64,000 nucleotides of DNA from Sipunculus nudus. Taxonomy: Eukaryota > Annelida > Sipuncula > Golfingiida > Sipunculidae. Of this stretch, positions 27,501 to 39,500 are shown in pieces. Under the pieces are notes generated by a model that searched no databases, had not been told where the DNA came from, and saw only the letters and a program-made list of their open reading frames with translations. Both the position numbers and the translations under genes were made by a program. Position 1 is the stretch's first letter. Every line of letters starts with the position of its first letter. The DNA is taken from positions 75,751,429-75,815,428 of the forward strand of contig CM049312.1 in assembly GCA_026874595.1 (NCBI GenBank), in the 5' to 3' direction.

Positions 27501-30500
27501 GTCATTATGATTTGTGCCCTGTTAATATATGACCAAATCTTTATTCTGGGGGGTACTTCAGAGCCCCATGGCCCACAGAATATGGGTAACAGGGACCTTA
27601 CTTCAGGTTTCCATGTAGACCTTTTATGGGCTTCCCTGGAGGTGAGGACAGAAGATTCTAGGTCCAGTCATTATGATTTGTGCCCTGTTTACAGATGACC
27701 AAATGTTTAAAGATCACAAAAGTAGAGAAAAAAAATCGTAAAAAATAAAAAAAATATAGGTGGCGCCACCAATCTCCAGAAATTGATGACACATTCCATG
27801 ATCAATATCCATGCAAAGAATCATGGTGATCACTGCAATAGTTGTTTAGATACTTGAGCTTTTGTATCAAATTGTCCATTATTCTGAGGGATACTTCAGA
27901 TGACTTACAGTCAGCTGAGCTGAAAACACTTAATGGTCAATATCCATGCAAAGAATCATGATGATCTCCGTATTAGTTGTTCAGATACTTCAGCTTTTGT
28001 ATCAAATTGTCCATTATTCTGAGGGATACTTCAGAGACCTATAGCTTGAAGGATATGGGTAACAGAGACCTAATTTCAAGTTTCCACAGGCAATCTTCAT
28101 GGGCCTCCTTGCATGACAAGAATGAAGTTTCTAGGTCCAGTTGTTGCAATTTGTACCCTCTTGATAGATAACATAGGTGGCGCCACCAGTCTGCAGGAAC
28201 TGATGGAACATCTCATAATCAATATGTATGCCAAAAATCACGACCATCAGTGATGTAGTTATTGAGATATTGAAGTTTTTGTATGAAATTTTTTACTTCT
28301 CTGGGGGGGGTACTTTGGGGCCCCATAGCTCGAAGGATATGGGTAACAGAGACCTAATTTCTGGTTTCCATGGAGACTTTTCATAGGTCTTCTAGTGTGT
28401 TGAGAATGAAGATTCTAGGTCCAGTCGTTACTATTTGTGCCATGCTAACAGATGACAGCATCCTTAAAGGTCTCAAAAACAGAGGAAAAAATCGTAAAAA
28501 ATCGAACGATACAGGTGGCGCCACCAGTCTGCAGGAACAGATGACACATCTCATGATCAATAGTTATGCCACAAATCATGACCATCATTCAAGTAGTTAA
28601 TGAGATATGAAGTTTTTGTATGAAATTTTTTACTTTTCTTGGGGGTACTTTAGGGCTCCATAGCTCGAAGAATATGGGTAACAGAGACCTAATTTTGGTT
28701 TCCATGGAGACTTTTCATAGGTCTCTCAGTGTGTCGAGAATGAAGATTCTAGGTCCAGTCGTTATGATTTGTGCCACGTTAACAGATGACAGCATCCTTA
28801 AAGGTCTCAAAAATAGAGGAAAAAATCGTAAAAAATCAAACAATACAGGTGGCGCCACAAGTCTGCAGGAACTGATGGAACATTTCATAATCAATATGTA
28901 TGCCAAAAATCATGACCATCAGTGGTGTAGTTATTGAGATATTGAAGTTTTTGTATGAAATGTTTGACTACTCGGGGGGGGGGGGGGGGGGGGTACTTTG
29001 GGGCCCCATAGCTCTAAGGATATGGTTTACAGAGACCTAATATCTGGTATCCAAGGATATTTTTCATGGACCTCTCAGTGTGTCAAGAATGAAGATTCTA
29101 GGTCCAGTCGTTACGATTTGTGCCATGCTAACAGATGACAGCATCCTTAAAGGTCTCAAAATTAGAGGAAAAAATCGTAAAAAATCGAACAATAAAGGTG
29201 GCACCACCAGTCTGCAGGAAGTGATGACACATCTCATGATCAATAGTTATGCCACAAATCATGACCATCAGTCAAGTAGTTAATGAGATATTGAAGTTTT
29301 TGTATGAAATTTTTTACTTTTCTTGGGGGTACTTTGGGGCTCCATAGCTCGAAGAATATGGGTAACAGAGACCTAATTTCTGGTTTCCATGGAGACTATT
29401 AATAGGTCTCTCAGTGTGTCAAGAATGAAGATTTTTGGTCCAGTCTTTACGATTTGTGCCTTGTTAACAGATGTTTACATTTTAAAAGGTCTCAAAAATA
29501 GAGAAAAAAATTCGTAAAAAATTGAACGATACAGGTGGCGCCACCAGTCTGCAGGAAGTGATGGAACATCTCATGATCAATATGTATGACAAAAATCATG
29601 ACCATCAGTCAAGTATTAAATGAGATATTGAAGTTTTTGTTTGAAATTTTTTACTTTTCTGGGGGGTAGTTTGGGGCCCCATAGCTCGAAGAATATGGGT
29701 AACAGAGACCTAATTTCTGGTTTCCATGGAGACTTTTCATAGGTATCTCAGTGTGTCGAGAATGAAGATTCTAAGTCCAGTCATTACGATTTGTGCCTTG
29801 TTAACAGATGTTCACATTTTGAAAGGTCCCAAAAATAGAGAAAAAAATTCGTAAAAAATAGAAAAATACAGGTGGCGCCACCAGTCTTCAGGAAATGATG
29901 GAACCTCTCATGATCAATATGTATGCCAAAAATCATGACCATCAGTCAAGTAGTTAATGAGATATTGAAGTTTTTGTATGACATTTTGGACTTTTCTGGG
30001 GGGTACTTTGGGGCCCCATAGCTCGAAGGATATGGGTAACAGAGACCTAATTTCTGGTTTCCAAGGAGATTTTTCATGGACCTCCCAGGATGTCAAGTAA
30101 GAAGATTCCAGTTCTAGCGGTTACGATTTGTGCCTGGTTAACGGACAGACGGACAGACAGACAGACGGACAGACAGACGGACAACGGACAAAGAGTGATC
30201 GCTATAGCTCAGATGACTTTCAGTCAGCTGAGCTAAAAATTAAATATGACATGAATATTAACTAGACATTTCTTGGCACCGCAGGTGCCAGAGTATCCCA
30301 AGACATAGTAGCCCCCCCCCCCTTTAAGAAAAGGCCCCCATTTTTAGCAGCATATACTGACACTTGGCATATTTATTGTTTCTTCCATCTATCAATCCAC
30401 AATCTTGTTGAAGATGTTGGTCCTGTGACCTTGATCTTTTTAAAGATGTGTCCTGTGACCTTGACCTTTGACCTCATGACCCAAAAATCAATTTGGGTCT

Positions 30501-33500
30501 TGCTTTTCCAATGGAACATATACAAGTCAAATTTAAAATCCATACATCAATAAAAGCAGGAATTATCATCCAGAAACTTATTTTTGGACAGATGGCGTGT
30601 GACCTTCACCTTTGACCTTGTGACCTCAAAATTGATAGGGGTCTTCCACTCATGGCAGGTGAACTATATGTGCAAGATGAAAGATCTGAGATGAATTGTT
30701 TGGCTGAAAATGCATCCACAATCTTTTTAAAGATGTTTCCTGTGAACTTGACCTTTGACCTCATGACCCCAAAATCAATTCTGGTCTTGCTTTTCCAATG
30801 GAACATATACAAGTCAAGTTTGAAATCCATACATCAATAAAAGAAGGAATTATCATCCAGAATCTAATTTTTGGTCAGATGGCTCCTGTGACCTTCACCT
30901 TTGACCTAGTGACCTCAAAATTGATAGGGTTCTTCCTCTCTTGGCAGGTGAACTATATGTGCAAGATGAAAGATCTGAGATGAAATGTTTGGCTGAAAAT
31001 GCATCCACATCTTTTTTTTTTTTTTTTTTTTTTTTTATTATAAACATAAGTTACATATAACACAGTACATTATATATCGTGACAGTGTAATGACAGTGAC
31101 AATACATACATACATACGAATACAAACGACAAGGTACATTACAAAAATAAAAATGTTCTTGTGATTTGAAATGTGGGGTAAATATTTTTTCTTTATACTG
31201 TATTATTCGTTTCCTAAGTGTATGCTTTGAAAGTTTTCCACTTTTGAATATGTGTCACCATTTTACCTTTCGTCCTTGCAATATGTTCTTCAATTTTATA
31301 AATTTGTGTGACATACGTTTTATACACAGAGAATACTGGTAATTTCCCTTTACATTTACATGTATATATATAATGTTTTAGTAACAGTAATAGAGTATCC
31401 AGTAAGCTGTCGCCCGAGGTGTTGAGTATTAATATTGTTTCTGTTAATGTATTACTTAAGTTTAAAAGTTGTTCCAGGTCTTTTAACCAGCTCTTAAATG
31501 TTACTAATAGATTATGGGTTACCTCACAGTGATAAAATATATGTAAGTAAGTTTCTTTTTCCTTTTTACAAAAAGAACAATGTTCACTTTGGCTTATTTT
31601 CAGTTTGTAAAGAAGTGGATTAAGTGGTAAAATCCTATGTAATAATTTAAATTGAAAGATTCTTAGTTTCTCTGAAATAGTAATCATGGCAATATTCTGG
31701 AATGCCTTAAAGATATTTTCTTCATTTTGTAAACTTAATTCACCAATCCATTTCTTTGTTTGCTTTTCTGGTTTCACGCAGATAGATTCAATTACATTTA
31801 AGTATACATACCGTGCCGTGTTTTTCTTATTTATTATTTTGTCCACTGTATATTCTTGTGCTTCTAGACTAGGGTTATTTTTTATCTCTTTTTTCCAACA
31901 GGTTGGAATTGCGTTCACTAAACCTGCATATTTTATAAAGTTTGTACTAACTTTGTATTTGTTAATGAATTCTTTATATGTCAAAAATGCTAGATAATTG
32001 CCCGATTTTTTTGTTATGTCTGAAAGAGTGTTTATACCTGCAGTATGTAATTTCTTATAAAAAATTACTTTATCTTTAACCTTTATATGAGAGTTATACC
32101 ATAATGTTTGCCACTGAATTTCGTCTGATTTAACGGACTTGTTAAAATTGTATTTGCACCAATGGTGAAGCACATCTTTCCAGAATGGATCACATGAGTC
32201 ACTAAAGCTATGTATGTCATGTTCTTTCAAATTACATTTAAAAATAATTGAACCGAGGTTTTTAAATTGTACATTAATAATCTGTCTCCATCCATCTTCT
32301 AAAGGGCCACTGAGGAACCGTTTAACCCATGAAATTTTTAAAGATTGCATGTTAGATGGAAGATGAATCATATTAAGCCCTCCTTTATTTCTTGGTGCAA
32401 TAATTGTAGATCTGACCTGTTTTTAATTAGTGTACATACCCCCTTTGCTTGGTTGGTGCCGTGGCTAAAAAATATATGGTTACCCCATTCTGTTTTCCAT
32501 CTATTTTCACAATCTTTTGTGCTGTGAGTTTCTTGTAAAAATATGATAGAACTTTCTTTCCTATTCAACCAATGAAAAACTTCTCTTCTTTTTGAGTAAC
32601 TTGCTAGACCTCTAGCATTGAGTGATATTATTTGACAAATATTGGTCATAAAAGATTATATTGATTAGTTTTTCTATACTGGGGGAAGTGCCAGTATATA
32701 TGAATACCCTTGCATTTGTTAATGTACCTAAAATATATACAACACATACAGTAAACATGTAAAAATACATAGAATACACTAAATAATATAAACAATGACA
32801 TAAACATCAGAAAAATAAGCTTACCGGTTATGACAAGTTATAAGTTCTGCTACAGATCTAACAGAAAGAGTACCTGTCTAGTGCTGAGTGTTGACTACTA
32901 ATCAGTAGAGCTCTGTTCATTATCAGTGAAAACTTTATATTATATAGTGAAAGTGGACTGTTATTCATCTAGATAGCATCTTGAGAAGATTTTCCTCCCA
33001 AGGATGTCTAACACGATAGCACATGTGATATCACAAAAAGTGTCTTCAACTTTAACCCAATCATTACACTAATGATGTATAGTTGACCAAATCTTATCTT
33101 TTGTATTACTACCCTTCAATAAGTTAATACTGACATTGTGACTGGTATCTCGTGATAATATAATTTGAATTAATGATGAAATTGGTTGTAATCAACATAG
33201 TAGTAATATTAATTAAGCCTCATCTGACTTATAAAATTATGTTCATGATATTATAGAGTATATAAGTAATAGAGGTAAATACAAAATTTTCCCCAAACCA
33301 TAATACCTCCTTTCAACAAGGTCATCAAAGAGCATGAAATATCCATGTTTGACTGGTCTATTTTCCATTCCAGAAAGTGTTTAGGTCTGTATGTATTAAA
33401 ATCTGTAAAAAGTTCTCATAGATATCAATACATTTACTACAGTCGATAGCATAGTTATGGTACAACTGAATCTGGAGGACCTGTTTTCCTTTTGGAGGCA

Positions 33501-36500
33501 GGTGTGCGTACTAATATATAGTTAGTATGAGTTGCTGAAAATATTCTATTTTTTTTAATGCATCAATGCCGTAGTAACAAAAATGACAATAGTAATAAAC
33601 ATTGTTGTGGATGATCAGACATATGTCAAAACTGTTATTACTCCTTTCCACACTAATACCTGTATTAACTACAGTAAAACAGACAATCTTATATGCATCT
33701 AAACATGACTGGACTATGCCTTCAGAATGCTTAGAGTGATGCTCAAGCAACTGTCATTTAACATTAAATTGATGTTTGATAACAATTTACTTATAATAAT
33801 TGAATGTTAAGAAGTGAAGAAAATAAATAAGATTTGGAATTATAAGCAGCAATGATCTATCCACTTTTGATAAGTATTTATTTATTAACATATCTTCATC
33901 CTAATCAAAACATTCTTTTGACAAGTACTTGTTACACACTAAATCTAAAGAGTGAAATCCACAGTGGCATGCATACATACTTTTAACAATACTTAGGAAG
34001 TAGAACCTATTAAAAAAAAAAAAAAAAAAATAACAGGAGCATTAATAAAATTTCTTTTGCAAGTCCTACTTGTAGTGGTCAAGTTACTAGTCACCTGCAA
34101 GAAAGGAGCCTTGAAAGGGGACCTGTCAACTGTTTGGTATTTTCAAAAGCTTCAAAGATACAGCAGCCAAAACATTGATGGCTACTCGTGCAGGAACACA
34201 CCTGCTCTATTGTTCTAAAAGATAAAAGTGAGGTAGCCCATGTGTAGTAACAAAACTTGGGCTGCATTTTATAGTTCTTTACAAACTATATTAAAAAATA
34301 TTACATAGTCACTTTTGGTGAAAGCAGAAAGGAAAATTAAAATTAATTTCAAAGAACATTTGGGTGCTTTTAAACACTCTTTTGGAGTAACTAGTATATT
34401 GGCTGTTACTTCTTGTATAATACAGTAATAGTTAGACCTTAAGTGTTGTCATAATATCAATAATATCAGTAATGTAAAAGTCATGTGGCATGTTAACATG
34501 TAATAAAAAGTAATAAAGTAAACATTTTAAGTTCAAAGAACACATCTTTGGAATGTTGACTGTACACAGCTTATGTAACAAACAACTGTCAGTCCTGGAG
34601 CATTGTCATGAATATCATTGATATCTGACATATAAATGGTATGTTAATAGTTAGCATATGATAATGGATAGTACAAGATTAAAAATTGAAAAATCGATAG
34701 ACCTGGTGTATTGTCATGAATATCATTGATAATTGATATCTGTCATATAAATTTCACATTGAATGTTAACATTAGGTAGTAGATAAAAGTAGAATAAATT
34801 TAACGTCTAGGAACACACCTGTGGAGATGTAGACTGCTAATGGCTTATGTAGTAAAGCAGGGGTTAGTCCGGGTGAGTAGTTATGAATATCAGAAGTATC
34901 TGACATATAAATGATATACTGAATGTTAACATATAATAGTGAATGGTTAAAAACAAAAATTCAAGGAGCCCACATTTGGAGATACTGATTGGTAACAGCT
35001 TTGTAATAAACAACTAGTAGTCCTAGAGTGTTGTCTTGAATTTCATAATATCTGGCATATAACTGGTATGTTGAATGTAAACATATGATGATGCCTAATA
35101 CAAGATTTAAATTTAGACTAAAAAAGGAACCCACTCTGGGTGTTGTCGACTGCTAACAGCTAATATAACAAATCAACAGGTGGTCTTGGACCGAGAAGAG
35201 TTGTTGTGAATATCTGACATATGAATGGTATGTTGAATATTAACATAGGATTGTGAATAATGGAAGAAAATAAGTATTGATTAACTTCAAGGGACTTCAG
35301 GGAAGTTAGTAATTACCAGCTTATTTAATAAAACAATGGATAATCTGGTGTGTTGTCGTGAATTTCATTAATATTCTGACATACAAATGGCCTATTAAAT
35401 ATAAACATATGATAATGGCCAGCAGAAAAAAGGTAATTTATCTACAAAGAGTACAACTTTAGGGATGTTGACTAAAACAAGCAGCGAGTAGTCTTGAACT
35501 TAGTGTTGTCAAGAATGCCAATAATATCTGACATATAACCGTGATGCTGGATGTTAACACAGGATTTCAAAACTTAGAGAATTAAACCAAATTTGACCTC
35601 AAAAGGATATATTTTTGGTATTAACCAGTATGTTGGCTGGTAACCAAAGATTATGAAGAAAAAAAAAAAAAAGCGAAGGGTAGTCATGGAGTGTCATCAT
35701 GAATATCATTTATACGTGAAATATAATTGGTATATGGAATGTTAACATATGATAGTGTTAACACTGAAGTTGAACCAGAATTCTCAACTAGTGCATATAG
35801 CATATAACATGCGGTAACGAAGAACATTTTTTTTTTTTTTAAACTACAACGTCATACGGAAATGAGCCTAGTAAATATTATGTTGCCTACTAGAGTTTAG
35901 AGGCATATAAATTACAACTTACATCTGACAGTTTTTGTTTTTTTTTATGACAAGTCCCATTGGAGTACTTCTGCGTTTTGGATGGCAACATTCTGACAGA
36001 AGTCTCAAGGTACGCACTGGGCGATAAAGGATATCTGCAGTTTCATCGGGTCTCGCCTAGCCATAAAAGTGGTCTGGATCCCTGATCATTGTTAATGTAT
36101 GCTCTAATTTTTGGGAGATGGGAACTTTACTTTTCCTGGGGCTCGGTCTTGGCACTCTGGCCCTCCTGGTGGCTTGTCAAGTGCAAACCAGCAGGCCGCG
36201 GTTCGACCACGTGTGTTGTGTTGTGATAGGGTGAAGCTAACGTAGACCACCAATACAGAGGCGTCTAATCTTATTATTTCATTGCCGAGGTACAATTGAT
36301 TGGCACGTCTTTGCCGTCAATTATTAGTCGTCCACGCCAGAATCTCACTTTCAGGTGGTCTTCGTGGGCTTTACGCATTTGGGGGGCCGCTTTCTTTTTC
36401 ATGAGGTAATCCTTGTTGGTCAGGTCCTCCGCCAGGAAACTTGACGACGGATTAGCTTGGGGGTTTTGACTTCTTGTTTCCTTTTGTGTTTTCAGCAACT

Positions 36501-39500
36501 TGTTCCTTATTGGTCTGGAGTACAATCTTGCAATTATGTATCTGTCGCCTTTTGCTTTTGATTTGCCTGTTCTATGAGCATTTTCGATTGTGTTCAAAAT
36601 ATCCCTCATATCTGCACCCTCTAGAAGCTTCTTTTCATGAATAAACTGTGACACTATGTTTTTGCAATCTTCGCCTTTTTGTTCTTTTATGCCAATCAGT
36701 CTAATATTGTATTCCCTGCTATTTCTTTCTGAATTCAACAGTTTTTCTTTCATCCTGGAGATTTGTGCATCTTTTTCCTGATTCTCTTTTTTCAAAATTT
36801 GTATTTCATTTCTCAGTGATTTGTTCTCAGTCTCAAAGTTTTTAAATTTTTTTGTCATTTTCTCAACATTAGATTGGGTGAATTCCAGGCTCTGCACAAC
36901 AGTATCCATTTGACATTTCAATTCTGAATATTTTTTGTCTGTTTTTTACAGTCATTTTTGATAGATTCGATGTCCTCACGTAGGGAGTCTGTGAAATCTT
37001 TTATGGCAGATTGTAAAACCTGTTCTAACTGAGCGCAATTGGTATTTACAATACTTGTAATGTCACTCGCCTGTACTGACTCTTGTCCCTGCCCTTGCAT
37101 CTCCGACTGTGTGTGTTCTACAGAAGTTTTTTTTGGTCCTATCTCCAAGTATTTGTCCAAACTTGTTTGTTCTTTGGCTGTTAGGTCACTTTTGCTCCTT
37201 GATCTGGTTAAAATATTGAACTGGTCAGCCATAATCACTATAGACAACAAAGTATACCGAGAGCGCACTGATGGAACGTCTGTTCACTCGGCCATATTGA
37301 ACCGGAAGTCCCATCCACATCTTTTTAAAGATGTGTCCTGTGACCTTGACCTTTGACCTCATGACCCCAAAATAAATTTGGGTCTTGCTTTTCCAATGGG
37401 ACATATACAAGTCAAGTTTGAAATCCATACATTAATAAAAGCAGGAATTATCATCCAGAAAATAATTTTTGGGACAGATGGCTCCTGTGACCTTAACCTT
37501 TGACCTTGTGACCTCAAAATTGATAGGGGTCTTCCACTCTTGGCAGGTATACTATATGTGCAAGATGAAAGATCTGAGATGAATTGTTTGGCTGAAAATG
37601 CATCCACAATCTTTTTAAAGATGTTTTCTGTGAACTTGACCTTTGACCTCATGACCCCAAAATCAATTTGGGTCTTGCTTTTCCAATGGGTCAAATACAA
37701 GTCAAGTTTGAAATCCATACATCAATAAAAGAAGGAATTATCATCCAGAAACTAATTTTTTGACAGATGGCTCCTGTGACCTTCACCTTTGACCTTGTGA
37801 CCTCAAAATTGGTAGGGGTCTTCCTCTATTGGCAGATGAACTCTATGTGCAAGACGAAAGGTCTGAGATGAAATGTTTGGCTGAAAATGCATCCACAATC
37901 TTTTTAAAGATGTGTCCTGTGACCTTGACCTTTGACCTCATGACCCCAAAATCAACTGGAGTCTTGCTTTTTCAATGGGACATATATAAGTCAAGTTTGA
38001 AATCAATACATCAATAAAAGCAGGAATTATCATCCAGAAACTAATTTTTTGACAGATAGCTCCTGTGGCCTTGACCTTTGGCCTTGTGACCCCAAAATTG
38101 ATATGGATCATCCACTATTGGCAAGTGAGCTATATATTCAAGATAAAAGACCTGGGATGAAAGTTTGGCTTAAAATGCATCCACAGTATCTTTTAAGATG
38201 CCAGTCCAGTGACCTTGACCTTTGACCTCATGACCCTAGAACCTAAAGGGTTCTTACTTTAGTGGTGGGCTATACATAAGTCATGTTTGAAATCCATATG
38301 GCTATCAACACTGGAGACATCATAAGAGGTGTGTGATTTTCACCATATATGGCAATATTCAAGGTCAAGGCCACTCTCATAGGAGAGGTCATGACCCCAA
38401 TTTAAATTAACATCATCCCATAACCCATACCTATGTATATGCATAATATAAAAGAAATCTGTCCATTTGTTTTTGACTTATAATGCTCACAGTACTGTAA
38501 GGTGGCAATTTTAGGGGTATTAAACGGCACGAAACAAGTAAAGAATAATAGGTGGCGCCACCGGTTTCTGGAACATGACAACCCTATCCATGATCTTCTG
38601 TCAACTTGATTTTGGGATAAATCCATGCAAGATTTCTTGAGATATTAAAGAATTTGTGTGATTTTCCCCAAAATTGGACCTATTCAAGGTCAAGGACACT
38701 CTCCTAGTAAAGGTCATGACCTCATTTTAAATAGACATCGTCCTCTTACCCATATCTATACATATACCAAGTTTGGTAAAGTTCCGTGAAATATATTTTG
38801 GGTTATCGCGCCAACAAGATTTATATGCGGCGGCGGCGGCGGCAGCGGGACCAGTATGAAACATAGTATCCCCCGACTTTGTCTGGGGATACAAATATAT
38901 ATTATGAGATGTATTTTCAACACCTAAAGGTCCTTTTCCAATATCTGACTCCTATTAACTAAAGATACTCCCTTGAACCTTTTTGAAATAAGGCCAGAAA
39001 ATTCTGATCCCACCACACACAGGCTGTTCATTATGGTTATATCCACAAATTTATAACTTATGGGGGGGGGGGGCATGCTAAAATAGTCCAAACACATTCT
39101 ACAAGGACATCTGATGTCAAGTCGGACAAACCAGAGTTTTAAAAAGGGCATTTTGCAAATAGTGACCATTCAACTTTAACATATATGTTACCATCCACAT
39201 TAGGTAATTTTTTTTTTCAGTCTGTCAACATTGCTGTGTTTACTAACAGCTTGTCTATTAACAAGCTCATACATCCGTCACAGAGGCATTATATGAACTG
39301 TTCTTGATAGAAATTACCTAAAGTTTATTAATTTGTACGCAGAGTAAGCCAGAATTCACATCAGTTCTACAGAAAAGGTAGATGAACTGCTGGCTTTAAG
39401 TCTGTAGCATGCTGACCCAGGATTGTGGTGGATCATGAAAATTCTCACTGTAAATAAAGAAGCTCACAATTTCCCAGCTTTGCTTCCTGTGCTAAACCCC

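Larger units (their letters stand above)
31017..37311 (-). mobile_element. L1-type non-LTR retrotransposon (LINE), defective
   Basis: The element runs on the minus strand. Its 5' end is at 37311 (GGGACTTCCGGTTCAATATG), ORF1 follows, then a 3.6-kb spacer, an ORF2 remnant and a poly(A) tail (T run 31012-31036 on plus). The target-site duplication CATCCACATCTTTTT is at 31002-31016 and 37312-37326; removing the LINE restores a unit of the surrounding repeat family. The duplicated site ends TTTTT|AAAG, which fits an L1-type endonuclease nick. The intact 5' end shows a full-length start, but ORF1 has a frameshift and ORF2 has lost its centre, so it cannot be autonomous. Confidence 0.92.
30261..38892 (+). 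mobile_element. Tandem-core repeat family with terminal hairpin (Helitron-like/Pearl-like), split by the LINE
   Basis: Begins AACTAGACATTTCTTGGCAC and ends with the hairpin GTATCCCC-CGACTTTGTCT-GGGGATAC (38866-38892), preceded by a CGG run (38828-38845). The body is a ~290-bp unit repeated about five times (30400-31010 and 37312-38240). Each unit has TGACCTTGACCTTTGACCTC, CAATGGGACATATACAAGTC and GGCTGAAAATGCATCCACA. Near its end it carries the palindrome GGTGGCGCCACC (38551-38562) shared with the other families here. No protein was recognised; non-autonomous. Confidence 0.75.

Noticed and set aside
27275-28937. Repeated short frames such as [20 protein letters not shown]
   Set aside because: They recur with the Pearl-like core units in all copies of the family, carry frameshifts between copies and lack any long frame; non-coding repeat.
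26916-30239. CRISPR-like array (regular repeats with variable interspersed sequence)
   Set aside because: The window is a spliced eukaryotic gene, units are 165-330 bp and diverged throughout; no cas genes.
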